In this document: one piece after another, positions 6,392-15,262 of the stretch
Layout: every line of letters starts with the position of its first letter
How positions within the stretch are numbered: the stretch's first letter is position 1
IMG/VR virus record: IMGVR_UViG_3300021142_000126
Span: 1-30,374 of that record
Length of the DNA stretch: 30,374 nt
Source of the DNA: a virus
Direction: 5' to 3' (one strand)
Notes under the pieces: model-generated
What the model was told of the DNA's origin: nothing
The model's input: the letters and a program-made list of their open reading frames with translations, nothing else
Database searches by the model: none
Made by a program: the position numbers and the translations under genes

Positions 6392-9182
6392 GTCCATATG
6401 GATTCATTGGATTAACTGGGGTTCCGATTGGAGGAAGTTCTTGTGGCTGTTGTTCAGCAGCTTGTGGATTCAACTCAGCTTGGTATTGTTGTAATTGTGT
6501 TTGTACCAAAATTTGTTTTTGCGCTTTATCGAAATTTTCATTCATTTCTTTTTCGATTTGAGCTTCCATTTCTTTGATTTCTTCTTCGTCTAACCGGAGT
6601 ACCTTCTTTCTAACCCATTCTAATGAGAAATATTTTCCAACATATGGATCAATCGTAGCAAGAAGACCTAATCTTTCTTGCATTAATTCTGCTTCTTTTA
6701 ATTCGACAAAATTATTATCTTTAATGAAGTCGAAATAAACATGTTCTTTGTATTCTTTCCACTCTTCTTCTGTGCAAATACCTTTAAGAACTAATTGGAT
6801 TCTTAAAATTTGATCGAAAAGTTCTGCAAATTTATTCCTAAGTTTATCAATAAATTTTGCAAATTTTAATTCGTCTCTGGTGATTTCTGCCGTTCTACCG
6901 ATACTAAACGCTTGTTGAGGATCTAGTCTGGTTACAGGAACATTAAGAGATTTGTATAATTTCTTTTCAAAATATTCCACCATAGACATATCAGTGAAAG
7001 TATCTGCTGATTCAAGAGTTCTGATTTCAGTGGACTTGCCGTCAGAATTCTTTACATAGATGCCGCAAGATAAAGCAAAGTTATGGTAATCATGGAACTC
7101 ATGATTTTCATCGATAGTCAATGTACCAGTATCAATCTTATAATCTAAGAATTCTACTGAAACTACTTTATGATTAGTATATTTAGGATTAGTTCCTCTC
7201 TTGAAATTATCTCCAAACATATCTTTCAACAAGGCATACATATTTTGATAGCCATGATATGGAAGGAATTTAGCTAAAGTCTTATACTTAAACTCAGGAT
7301 ATGTTTCTTGTATTTTTTGAAGAATTTCTTTAACTGTAATTTTAGGATAAAAGTGTTGATCGATAATATCTTTGATGATATTAATATCGAACGAATCTTC
7401 TTTGATCCTTGTTTTTTCGTTGTGGACAAGTAAAGGAGCTGCATTAACCCATTTTTCTCTATATTCTTCTTCTGAAAGATTTTGTTTATCAAATTCTCTC
7501 AATTCCTTAATTCTTTCTCTTCCTTTTATTAATCCGTTGATAATAGATTCGGAAGATTTATTGAATTCTGAAATTTCCTGTCTTCTGATTAAGCCAGCTT
7601 CAGTTTCGAAAAACTTCTTTCCAGAAATAGATAGATTTAACTTGTGTTCTTCAACGTTTCCATTTTTCCAAGAATTAGTTCCTAATCTGCTATGTAGATC
7701 AAAATGTTCCTTCTTGTCCATAAGAACGAGATTGGTAGGATTATTATTGTATCTATCGAAATCTACATGATGTACAACAATATCTCCTCTTTGTTCTCCA
7801 TTAGCAAATTCTGAAATATATCTATGGGTAAAATTCCATCTATTGGTTTTATTATTAAAGAATTGCTCGTATTTGCCATTATACTTGTTTGAGATATTAT
7901 GTTCTCTTGTGTATAAAGGCATTAAAGAAGTTTCAGCTTCCAAGTACTGGGCTTCGCATAAAGAACCATCCCTAAGAACGAATTTATGATCTGGAGTACA
8001 GATAATTTCTTCGCCGCTATCAATAGTAACTTTAACTACTTCCGCATCTCTTCTTGTAATACCAGCCCAAGAAATTTTACCTGGGACCATTTCACCTTCA
8101 GGAGATACTGAGTATACCCAGTTTTCTTTTCCTTCATCATATTCTGCAATAAGATCAGAAAGTTCAACGTCTCTGCCATCAAGAAGTTTGATCTTGGTAT
8201 CAAGAGATAAACAACGACGAGGCAACCAGTAATCTTCAAGCATTGTCATGAAAGTTCTTGAATCTTGAACTTCACCAGTAGTAGGATTATAATTGACCTT
8301 ATTTTTATATTTGGTCATAATATCTCTAACGTACTGTTCTGCTTTAGCTTTAGGAAGACTTCCAACATCAATGTAGAAAATTCTTCTTTGCGGCGCTCTT
8401 GCAAGCTTATTGATTACAGAAGCATCTTCAATCATTCTTAACTGATTCAATGGCTTAATTGCTTTATGCAAATAACTTAAAACCATTGATCTACGAGTAT
8501 CCATCAACCCAGAATTAATATTGATAATTGAATCTGGAGCAATCTTTACTCCTGTTAGTGATGATTGTACAGCAGAAACTTTATCGTTATATAAATAAAA
8601 TTCATTAACGTCTAGGATCATTTCAACGCCAGTAACTTCATCTTTCTTTTTCTTGATCTCTTTAATCTTTTTAATCTTTCTGGGATCAATATACCTTAAT
8701 TCAAGAATTCCTCTTTGTGGATTATTTACATCAATAATTGCATGATAAAATAATCTACCATCGATGTAAAATCTTCTGAATATATCGGATGCCATATTAT
8801 TGAAATTCAATAATCTAAGAGTATTGTTAAATTCTTCTCTTATTGCATCTTTGATTTTGTCTGATTGTTTAAGATCATCTAATACGATGTGAACGTTATT
8901 ACCGTCATCGTCTTGTACTATTGATTCGTTTATAACATCTTCAATTGCAGCTTCAATTTCTGGTTGAACTGACATTTCTCTATAACGAGAAATTAATTCA
9001 ACTTCATTCTTAACTGATCCATCTTGATCGATGGATGTGCCCATGAACGCCGATGACGATATGGTTATTGCACCGTCATCGGACGCTGGTGGTGTGAATG
9101 ATGTGTTAGTATCTTCTTGTTTGTCGGTTTCTTTTTTACCTATTTTGAAACCGAACAAACTAAAGCGATTTTTTTCACTCAT
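6387..9182 (-). CDS. 20: Portal protein gp20 interrupted by an HNH intein
   Basis: 931 residues: a T4-type portal of about 542 residues (T4 gp20 is 524) plus a 389-residue intein. The portal dodecamer forms the head vertex through which DNA is packaged and to which the neck binds. N-extein (1-323): SRYREMSVQPEIEAAIEDVI, RFYIDGRLFYHAII, ELRYIDPRKI, KAIKPLNQLRMIEDASVI and TMLEDYWLPRR. C-extein (from 713): STEIRTLESADTF, then KSLNVPVTRLDPQQAFSIGR, and a Gln/Pro-rich tail. T4 gp20 has YWLPRR followed directly by a Gly-rich TEITTLPGG segment, so the intein sits inside a conserved loop. Start ATG at 9182 has an AAGGAA site. It follows gp19 by 18 bases and probably shares its late promoter. Confidence 0.95.
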   Translation of the reverse strand: MSEKNRFSLFGFKIGKKETDKQEDTNTSFTPPASDDGAITISSSAFMGTSIDQDGSVKNEVELISRYREMSVQPEIEAAIEDVINESIVQDDDGNNVHIVLDDLKQSDKIKDAIREEFNNTLRLLNFNNMASDIFRRFYIDGRLFYHAIIDVNNPQRGILELRYIDPRKIKKIKEIKKKKDEVTGVEMILDVNEFYLYNDKVSAVQSSLTGVKIAPDSIININSGLMDTRRSMVLSYLHKAIKPLNQLRMIEDASVINKLARAPQRRIFYIDVGSLPKAKAEQYVRDIMTKYKNKVNYNPTTGEVQDSRTFMTMLEDYWLPRRCLSLDTKIKLLDGRDVELSDLIAEYDEGKENWVYSVSPEGEMVPGKISWAGITRRDAEVVKVTIDSGEEIICTPDHKFVLRDGSLCEAQYLEAETSLMPLYTREHNISNKYNGKYEQFFNNKTNRWNFTHRYISEFANGEQRGDIVVHHVDFDRYNNNPTNLVLMDKKEHFDLHSRLGTNSWKNGNVEEHKLNLSISGKKFFETEAGLIRRQEISEFNKSSESIINGLIKGRERIKELREFDKQNLSEEEYREKWVNAAPLLVHNEKTRIKEDSFDINIIKDIIDQHFYPKITVKEILQKIQETYPEFKYKTLAKFLPYHGYQNMYALLKDMFGDNFKRGTNPKYTNHKVVSVEFLDYKIDTGTLTIDENHEFHDYHNFALSCGIYVKNSDGKSTEIRTLESADTFTDMSMVEYFEKKLYKSLNVPVTRLDPQQAFSIGRTAEITRDELKFAKFIDKLRNKFAELFDQILRIQLVLKGICTEEEWKEYKEHVYFDFIKDNNFVELKEAELMQERLGLLATIDPYVGKYFSLEWVRKKVLRLDEEEIKEMEAQIEKEMNENFDKAQKQILVQTQLQQYQAELNPQAAEQQPQELPPIGTPVNPMNPYGQ
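7047..8213 (-). mobile_element. HNH-containing intein in gp20 (389 residues)
   Basis: Residues 324-712 of the portal reading frame. It starts with Cys324 (CLSLDTKIKLLDGR, block A), has block B TPDHKFVL with Thr396 and His399, and ends in block F/G DENHEFHDYHNFAL then GIYVKN with terminal Asn712; the +1 residue is Ser713. The residue before the terminal Asn is Lys rather than the usual His, a variation known to be tolerated in some inteins. An HNH nuclease lies in the middle: VHHVDFDRYNNNPTNL, then a His in KKEHFDLHS (about 470-498), so this is a full intein with a probably active homing nuclease. Excision would join YWLPRR to SDGKSTEI. Confidence 0.92.
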
Positions 9183-9200
9183 AATATATTATTCCTTATT

Positions 9201-9740
9201 TTAGGTAGTAGCTGCACTAGACCAATACTGCATAGCAAAGGTAACGTTGAACTCTGCGATTTGATTATCAAGAGCCCAATCAAGATTTACTGGTCCGATA
9301 TCAATAGGGAAACATTGAACCATATTATACATAGCGATAACTTCACCTTCCTTACCGTATTGCCAGATTTGTGCATCTTGCATATAAGATAACGGATTTA
9401 GTAAACCTACCCGAATATTTCCAATGTGACTATTTACTTCATTAGACCAACGCTCAAACGCATATCTTGGTCCTGTTTGAAAATCCAGTTCATCTAGCAT
9501 TACAGTAATAGTCCAATTATCAAAAACTCTATTACCAGCAAGCTTTACTTGTCTGCCGAAATAATTAACTGGAGTAATGCCCACAGTTGATGAAGGAAGC
9601 GAAGTTGCTCTTGCTTTGAACCTTAGTGAACCTAATGAAGTATCTCCAAAATTAGTAAGAGCTGGAAAAATCACTTCGAATAAATTAGGTCTGGCTCCAT
9701 CATATTGCATATTAGCCAGAAAACTCTGTACGTTAAACAT
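9201..9740 (-). CDS. 19: Tail tube protein gp19
   Basis: 179 residues, close to T4 gp19 (163), whose hexameric rings stack to form the inner tail tube that DNA passes through. Recognised features: N-terminal FLANMQYDGARPNLFEVIF, then RATSLPSSTVG and PVNYFGRQVKLAGNR, a beta-hairpin region with FDNWTITVMLDE, and the C-terminal pattern QCFPIDIGPVNLDWALDNQI followed by EFNVTFAMQYW. The fold is shared with the sheath-tube family and gp54. It lies between sheath and portal genes as in T4, has a CGGAG ribosome-binding site 6 bases before the ATG, and its own exact late promoter. Confidence 0.96.
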   Translation of the reverse strand: MFNVQSFLANMQYDGARPNLFEVIFPALTNFGDTSLGSLRFKARATSLPSSTVGITPVNYFGRQVKLAGNRVFDNWTITVMLDELDFQTGPRYAFERWSNEVNSHIGNIRVGLLNPLSYMQDAQIWQYGKEGEVIAMYNMVQCFPIDIGPVNLDWALDNQIAEFNVTFAMQYWSSAATT

Positions 9741-9772
9741 TTTTTTCTCCGAAAAACTTTATATTAATTTAT

Positions 9773-9780
9773 TATTTATA
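9773..9780 (-). promoter_or_regulatory. T4-type late promoter for genes 19-20
   Basis: Exact TATAAATA on the minus strand, 33 bases before the gp19 start, immediately downstream of a strong hairpin that follows gene 18. It probably also supplies gp20. Confidence 0.78.
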
Positions 9781-9788
9781 TAATATTT

Positions 9789-9812
9789 GGGAGGCTACCT
9801 GAGTAACCTCCC
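9789..9812 (-). terminator. Hairpin after gene 18
   Basis: GGGAGG pairs with CCTCCC, with one C/A mismatch and a further three-pair stem (TAC with GTA) around a four-base loop. It lies 13 bases past the gp18 stop. There is no U-run behind it on the minus strand (the next bases are AAATATT), so it may be a pausing, attenuating or RNA-protecting structure rather than a full intrinsic terminator. Confidence 0.5.
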
Positions 9813-9825
9813 TATCATTATGCAA

Positions 9826-11598
9826 TTAGGATGTTTGTCCTGTGATATAATTAAACGTTACAGAAGATTTTGTTCCGTAGAAATTCAGCTGAATATAATT
9901 GATACTGTTGTTAGGTAAGATAAATATATCTCCAACAAATCCATTAGCAGCTACTACAGCATCAGTGTTGTTTGTATCATCGCAAACAACCTTAAAGTTC
10001 TGAATTCCTCTTCCACCTTTAACGGTTCTTAGATATGGTTCTACCATAGTAACAAAACTTGCTCTAGAGAAAGAATCGTTAAATTCAAACATTTCATTAA
10101 TTGATGCTTGTTCAATAGCTTGTTCAATAGTACAGAATAATCTACGAACTCCAATTCTATCAAATACGGAAGGTCTGACTAATGCGGTCTTATCACCAAA
10201 TAAGACAGTACCTTGTCCTTGTAATGATATTACAGGATTGATTCCGTTTGAATACAGAGTATCTCTATCTGCCTTTGATGCGTTCCAAGCTAACTTAATA
10301 ACATTCTTTATATTACCTCTATTAACTCCTGCAGGAGAATACCAAGGACCAGCAACGCTATCAGTATATGCACATAGTCCTGCGATATCTGCGTTTAATG
10401 GAATCCAACGATAAATGTTAGAATATTTATCATATTGATATTTCCAATTGTTATCTAACACAAGGTATGAAGATGATGAGTTTAATGCAGGTAAGAAATT
10501 ATTAATTATGTTATTTAATTCGTTTCCTGAGCTGTATACAACATCAGATAATCTTGGAGAAGCAAAAACGATTGCACTTTTAACTTCTTGAGATACACCA
10601 CCAACTTGTGATAATATAACATTATTCAATACATAGCTGGCAACATTTGCTGAAGCTCCACCAACAAACGCTAATGAATATGGATATACTTGTCTATTTA
10701 CTAACTTAGTCCAATTGAATTCTAATTCTCCATCAGTTGGAATAGAACCATTAACACCGTTGATTAACGGAGCAGTATAGTTGAAATTAGGTGATGGATA
10801 TGAAGTTACATCAGTAGATATAGCACCCCAAGGATTACTAACTAATGCTGTGTTTGCATAGTCTACTGGGTCGATAGCATAGATATAATTTGAATTATTC
10901 ATCAGGAAATTCTTATAATAAGAACTATTTCCATTGAAGTCTACTGCATCATATGCCTTTGAAAGGAATGGCCAAATTTCAAGAACAGTATTTGCAGTTC
11001 CTGTGAATTGTCCTAATGTATCGATGACGATAACGTGCATTTCGTCATAAACATTATTTCTTCCTAAAGTTGAAGTGATGTAAGATGATGTGTTTGGCGC
11101 TGATGGGAAATATTTTGAATATGCCCAACTAGAGAATAATTGATTATTAGCGCAAACAGATACTGTTAAACTATTACCGTACTTACCTGGATATTTTGCA
11201 ATAAATGCGCCATATTGGTTATTATTGTTAACGTTTAAATATGTGTTAGCAAATGAATTTTCGTTCTTAATTAAAATAGCTGTGTTACCGCTTACAGAAG
11301 CGTTGACAGCTGTTGCTGCATTAACAGTTCTTACGTTATATAAACTATCAGCATATGAAAGGAAATTAGCAGCTGAAAAGAACGATGTTCCGATAAAAGA
11401 CTCTGATACGTTTGCACTCGGCGCTCCAAAAATTCTGACTAATCCGCCTTCGTCAGAAATTTTGATTGGCGTGTCACATGGGCCCCATGCAAATTGGCCT
11501 ACAAATGCGCCAGTAGAAGTAGATACCCCAGGTACTACAGAATTCACCTCAATTTCATTAATCTGAAATCCAGGGCTTACTTGGTTAATAATGCTCAT
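9826..11598 (-). CDS. 18: Tail sheath protein gp18
   Basis: 590 residues (T4 gp18 is 659), the contractile sheath subunit that drives the tube through the host envelope. The N-terminus SPGFQINEIEVNSVVPGVST followed by GAFVGQFAWGPCDTPI is the classic sheath opening; IFGAPSANVSESFIGTSFF also fits. The conserved C-terminal domain contains NGINPVISLQGQGTVLFGDKT, then SVFDRIGVRRLFCTIEQAIE, FEFNDSFSRASF and the final strand LNFYGTKSSVTFNYITG. The middle (about 120-330), rich in Ser and Asn, is the variable surface domain. It has AAGGAG eight bases before the ATG and an exact late promoter 41 bases upstream, consistent with high expression. Confidence 0.96.
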   Translation of the reverse strand: MSIINQVSPGFQINEIEVNSVVPGVSTSTGAFVGQFAWGPCDTPIKISDEGGLVRIFGAPSANVSESFIGTSFFSAANFLSYADSLYNVRTVNAATAVNASVSGNTAILIKNENSFANTYLNVNNNNQYGAFIAKYPGKYGNSLTVSVCANNQLFSSWAYSKYFPSAPNTSSYITSTLGRNNVYDEMHVIVIDTLGQFTGTANTVLEIWPFLSKAYDAVDFNGNSSYYKNFLMNNSNYIYAIDPVDYANTALVSNPWGAISTDVTSYPSPNFNYTAPLINGVNGSIPTDGELEFNWTKLVNRQVYPYSLAFVGGASANVASYVLNNVILSQVGGVSQEVKSAIVFASPRLSDVVYSSGNELNNIINNFLPALNSSSSYLVLDNNWKYQYDKYSNIYRWIPLNADIAGLCAYTDSVAGPWYSPAGVNRGNIKNVIKLAWNASKADRDTLYSNGINPVISLQGQGTVLFGDKTALVRPSVFDRIGVRRLFCTIEQAIEQASINEMFEFNDSFSRASFVTMVEPYLRTVKGGRGIQNFKVVCDDTNNTDAVVAANGFVGDIFILPNNSINYIQLNFYGTKSSVTFNYITGQTS

Positions 11599-11638
11599 GA
11601 GTTAATTCTCCTTTGAAAAAGATCATTTTTTATTATAT

Positions 11639-11646
11639 TATTTATA
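11639..11646 (-). promoter_or_regulatory. T4-type late promoter for gene 18
   Basis: Exact TATAAATA on the minus strand with the same downstream ATATAATAAAA context as the gp22 promoter, located in the 61-base gap between genes 17 and 18. Confidence 0.78.
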
Positions 11647-11659
11647 AAATAATCATTTT

Positions 11660-13783
11660 CTAAAAGTCGAACATTTCCTTTATTAAACTGTCGTATGGAC
11701 TCTTATTATTGGTTTCTATCCATACAGATCCATCTTCGACAAAAAATTGTGTATCATATCCCATGTTATATTCGCCTGTTGGTAATTGATCTTCTTCAGC
11801 GTATTCGAAATGTTCTAATTGTAACTGTTTTCTTATGTCATGATCTACGATTTCTTTGAATAATTTTTGAGTAGCCAACCAAGCAAAAATTACTAGAGTC
11901 ATTGCAAGATCGTCATTACATCCTTCTTCTGCTGCAAAACTTGGTCCTGTTTGGATAAACGTAGTTAATTCGGAATACGTGTCAAAATCTTGTATTAATA
12001 ATTTATCATTTTCTATTAATGTTTTTAAAGACGAACAACCAGTTCTTTTAACCAATGGAGTCATTTTTAACCCCATTTGAACGTTTCTCCCAAATCCTAA
12101 TGTTATTGTTTGCCCCTTTTTATTACCTGATGTTATTTTCAGTACATTTTCATATTCCAAATCTTCTTGTAATATTTGAGCCACTTGTGGACTGTTGTTG
12201 ATTTCTATTAGGACATGCGCATTGTTATAATATTCAGCGCAATGTTTGATTACTGTAGGATAGAGAATAGGAGCTATTTCGTTGTTTCTGTATACAGCAA
12301 CTTGTTTATATGGAACTACAGAAATATCAAATACAGAAAAAGCTGAATAATCTAAATTCTTACCTTCAGCTACGTCTACTGCAATTGCATATAAATGTTC
12401 CGTTGTTAATTGCTGGCCAGTATCATCGTCAAACGTTTCTTTTACTGGTTCGTCATAAATTAACATATTAAAATATTTGTTGATAGGTTGTTTATACGTT
12501 AATGTAGCTATTTTTTCACCAGCAATAAGCGTATTTGACGAACCTAAGAATTCACAATTATGAGAAAGAATTCCATTAGTGAAATATGAACGTTGTTCTC
12601 CTGCGTTAATAACGTCGAATACGTCTTCATAAGATACATTTGTTTTAATAGCAATTATAGTATCAGTGCCTTTTACTGTTTCTATAATATCACCGTCTGA
12701 TAATCTATGAATTTCAATCCATCCAGCAGGAGTTTTTAGTTTATGTTCTTCAGTACAATCAAGAACTCTGCCGTTTTGTGTTATTACTGTAAATATTTTT
12801 CTATTTTCACTTTTCTTTATTCCAGAAAAATGTTCATAACCTAATGAAGTTCTAACTTTATAATCAGTATTTTTACTATAAAGATATTCTTTATTTGGGC
12901 CAAGATAGTCGTAAAAATCTCTAATTCTTGTTTGTACAATTTTTCCAGACTGATCTTCTATTTCAATAATAGTGTTTCCTGAAACACATTCCATTTCTTG
13001 AGACCACTGTCTCTGACTGGTATTTTTAATAAATTCTTCTTTCCAAACCTCATCTCTTCCTGGTACTAGTGACCAATGGATATTGAATGGTACGTAATTG
13101 TTTTTCTTAGTAACAGCTTCTGTCCATAACTTATAGAATAGATTCATTCCATTAGGAGTAGACGTGATAATGATTTTAGTGGTTTTACCAGAAGTAATTA
13201 CAGGATATACAGATGTATAGAAATTTTCAGCTATGTTGTTTGGTACGAATGCGAATTCATCTAGTAGAACTAAATTGAAACCTTCACCACGAACACCGCT
13301 TGATGATGTTGGCGCAGAAGTTACTATTGAACCATTTTCTAATTCAACAGAAGTTTTATTCCATTCTTTGATTCCTTGCTGCATCCAAATAGGAAGATTT
13401 TCATATGCCAATTGGTACATGTACAGGAGTTTTTGTGCTAATTTTTCTTTATTGGCTAATATAACGATATTTTGATTTGAACTGAACAAAGAAAGCCATA
13501 AAACGAATGCAATAGATACAGTACTTTTCCCAACACGTCTAGGACATTTAACGATATTATATCTATGATCTTGGAAATTTTTTATCATATCCTTTTGAAA
13601 ATCATACATTTCAAAAGGAACGATACCGTGATCAAGGCTTATGATTTTAATATATTTCGCTGCAAAATATACAGGATCATTAGCGCATTTGATCATTTCT
13701 TCTACTTGTTCTTGGGTGAACTGTATTTGGACTCCTTCCTTTTTAAGGTTCGGATTCGCTCGGTATGCAGTATCTTTCATCAT
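11660..13783 (-). CDS. 17: Terminase large subunit gp17 interrupted by a mini-intein
   Basis: 707 residues: a terminase of about 563 (T4 gp17 is 610) plus a 144-residue intein. The protein is the ATP-driven packaging motor and headful nuclease. ATPase domain: Walker A region KCPRRVGKST (79-88), Walker B LVLLDEFAF (171-179, catalytic Glu176) and the coupling motif ITSTPNGMN (206-214). Nuclease domain, RNase H-like: AIAVDVAEGKN with Asp470, LIEINNSPQ with Glu527, and GCNDDLAM with Asp624/Asp625. The intein interrupts the segment just after the ATPase domain, before CEFLGSSNTLI. The start overlaps the gp16 stop by four bases, and two ATG codons in tandem (13783 and 13780) are possible; AAGGTG precedes both. 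Confidence 0.95.
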   Translation of the reverse strand: MMKDTAYRANPNLKKEGVQIQFTQEQVEEMIKCANDPVYFAAKYIKIISLDHGIVPFEMYDFQKDMIKNFQDHRYNIVKCPRRVGKSTVSIAFVLWLSLFSSNQNIVILANKEKLAQKLLYMYQLAYENLPIWMQQGIKEWNKTSVELENGSIVTSAPTSSSGVRGEGFNLVLLDEFAFVPNNIAENFYTSVYPVITSGKTTKIIITSTPNGMNLFYKLWTEAVTKKNNYVPFNIHWSLVPGRDEVWKEEFIKNTSQRQWSQEMECVSGNTIIEIEDQSGKIVQTRIRDFYDYLGPNKEYLYSKNTDYKVRTSLGYEHFSGIKKSENRKIFTVITQNGRVLDCTEEHKLKTPAGWIEIHRLSDGDIIETVKGTDTIIAIKTNVSYEDVFDVINAGEQRSYFTNGILSHNCEFLGSSNTLIAGEKIATLTYKQPINKYFNMLIYDEPVKETFDDDTGQQLTTEHLYAIAVDVAEGKNLDYSAFSVFDISVVPYKQVAVYRNNEIAPILYPTVIKHCAEYYNNAHVLIEINNSPQVAQILQEDLEYENVLKITSGNKKGQTITLGFGRNVQMGLKMTPLVKRTGCSSLKTLIENDKLLIQDFDTYSELTTFIQTGPSFAAEEGCNDDLAMTLVIFAWLATQKLFKEIVDHDIRKQLQLEHFEYAEEDQLPTGEYNMGYDTQFFVEDGSVWIETNNKSPYDSLIKEMFDF
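12557..12988 (-). mobile_element. Mini-intein in gp17 (144 residues, no nuclease)
   Basis: Residues 266-409 of the terminase frame. It opens with Cys266 (CVSGNTIIEIED), has block B DCTEEHKLKTPAGW with Thr344 and His347, block F YEDVFDVINAGEQRSYFTNG, and ends GILSHN with His408-Asn409; the +1 residue is Cys410. All splicing residues are present. There is no room for, and no trace of, a homing nuclease domain. Splicing would restore QEME joined to CEFLGSS, as expected from T4-like gp17 proteins (HECEF region). Confidence 0.93.
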
Positions 13784-14235
13784 TCACCTTCTATAATATC
13801 TTTTGTATTCAAATCTTTAACTAATTTAGTTAATTCGGTTGTACTGCCTACAAATAACGCATTCTGTATAGTTGTTTTTGATTGTTCTGTTGGTTCTGCT
13901 TGCGTATAGTTAGCAATATCCCTTACTTTTTTATGTACATTGATTAATTGTTCATTGGCATCAAGCATACTTTTTAAAAGGTTCGCAGCAACTTCGAAAT
14001 CTCTGGCTTTTTCAGATTCTCTAGCAATACTCAATATATCATCAACAGCATCATTTCCTTTTTGTATTAATTCTTGGAAATTTTCTCTAACTTTGATGTA
14101 ATCGTTTTTAAAATCAACGTCTAAAGTTTCATGAGGAATTATATTTGTTGGATTTCCTTGTGCTGGTAGGTTTGATGTATTTGACGTTGGTTCAACGTCA
14201 AAAAATTCTGACATTTTTTTATCAAATTTACTCAT
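13780..14235 (-). CDS. 16: Terminase small subunit gp16
   Basis: 151 residues, close to T4 gp16 (164), which forms rings that recognise DNA and regulate the gp17 ATPase. The central part (about 43-110) has the gp16 signature: FKNDYIKVRENFQELIQKG, then DAVDDILSIARES, KARDFEVAANLLKSMLDAN and QLINVHKKV, a long helical hairpin that oligomerises. The N-terminal 40 residues are Pro/Asn-rich and probably disordered; the C-terminal part is variable. The stop overlaps the gp17 start by four bases, giving translational coupling of the two terminase subunits. Only a poor ribosome-binding sequence precedes it, and it begins five bases after gp15, so coupling to gp15 is likely. Confidence 0.9.
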   Translation of the reverse strand: MSKFDKKMSEFFDVEPTSNTSNLPAQGNPTNIIPHETLDVDFKNDYIKVRENFQELIQKGNDAVDDILSIARESEKARDFEVAANLLKSMLDANEQLINVHKKVRDIANYTQAEPTEQSKTTIQNALFVGSTTELTKLVKDLNTKDIIEGE

Positions 14236-14239
14236 AAAA

Positions 14240-15262
14240 TTAATAATATGTTGTTGTTATAGTATTCGTAGTCCAATAAGAATTAGCTGATGCGGTATTT
14301 GGATTCGGTGTTGTGATTGCTGTAAATTCTATAGTGTTATTTGCTGCGTAAGAATTGGGTATATGAACTGCTAATGAATCTACTCCTATAATTGGTTGAT
14401 TCAATTTAAACCCTCCACAAACATTTCCTATAAAAATTGTGTTTGATTTATTATTCCAACTAGTCACTTTTCCAGTAGCATAAGCATTATCTAAATTTAA
14501 TCCTTGATAAACTAATTCTTGATTAAAATAATCTCCGTTACCATTTGGTAACATGACAAATGCTGAATTTAAACCGCTTGAACAACAAGCAGAATCAGCA
14601 TCTAAAGAATTTGATCCACTATTAAGGTTTACTTGTACATTATTGATAATTGGAGATTCTTTAATTGCTCCAAATATAAATCCTTTTACTGTAAATCCTA
14701 AAGTCCACATTACTGTACGTACTTCTGAATCAAACAATCCTTCTGAATCTATTATTTGTTGTACTGAGTTTAATGTGATTGGAACAGTTTTAGTTATTCC
14801 CATTTCAGGAATAAGATTTAATCTTAAAGAATAATCAGGACAAAAATATGGTAAAATATGTTCTAATATTTGATTTCCGTCATCTATTGTTCTTGTGTAT
14901 ATTGTTACACCGAAATCAAAATCATATGGTACTGGATTATATTGTGCTAATACCGTATCTGCACTACCAGAATTACCAAAATTCATATTATTAGTATTCA
15001 ATTTTCTGGACGAATCATATTTAAATCCAGTTAATTGATATGATATTCTAGGTAATGCTAGTTGCACTTTTTTATTAAGATTTATATCTCCCTGTAACCG
15101 TTTTACCCATTTCTCTTTATCTGCAAAATCTACTGGAACTATAAATCTTTGATTTTCGCTTCCGTCTTCGTTGTATCTTATTATAGTGATGTTAGAAAAT
15201 AAACTAGCAAATGCAGTCGTAATCTTTCTAATAACTTTAAAGTATTGTGTGTTAGATGACAT
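14240..15262 (-). CDS. 15: Proximal tail sheath stabiliser gp15, C-terminally extended
   Basis: 340 residues; T4 gp15 is 272. In T4 the hexamer caps the tail and joins it to the neck. Matching blocks: QYFKVIRKITTAFASLFSNI and RYNEDGSENQRFIVPVDFA, VQLALPRISYQLTGFKYD followed by SSRKLNT, YNPVPYDFDFGVTIYTR, ILEHILPYFCPDYSL, IPEMGITKTVPITLNSV and VMWTLGFTVKGFIFG (to about residue 200). After the normal end there is an additional segment; residues 240-297 resemble a segment of gp14 (188-246). The ATG at 15262 lies inside the end of the homing endonuclease gene (11-base overlap) and lacks a good ribosome-binding site, so translation may depend on readthrough from that gene. Confidence 0.9.
   Translation of the reverse strand: MSSNTQYFKVIRKITTAFASLFSNITIIRYNEDGSENQRFIVPVDFADKEKWVKRLQGDINLNKKVQLALPRISYQLTGFKYDSSRKLNTNNMNFGNSGSADTVLAQYNPVPYDFDFGVTIYTRTIDDGNQILEHILPYFCPDYSLRLNLIPEMGITKTVPITLNSVQQIIDSEGLFDSEVRTVMWTLGFTVKGFIFGAIKESPIINNVQVNLNSGSNSLDADSACCSSGLNSAFVMLPNGNGDYFNQELVYQGLNLDNAYATGKVTSWNNKSNTIFIGNVCGGFKLNQPIIGVDSLAVHIPNSYAANNTIEFTAITTPNPNTASANSYWTTNTITTTYY

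Noticed and set aside
7274-7770. Frames of 72 and 132 codons within the portal intein
   Set aside because: Overlap the well-supported intein nuclease domain in other frames; composition is that of shadows in AT-rich DNA.
6387-9182. Portal as a fusion with an unrelated nuclease gene
   Set aside because: The insert begins with Cys and ends with Asn-Ser, has intein blocks A, B, F and G, and the flanks join to a continuous gp20 sequence.
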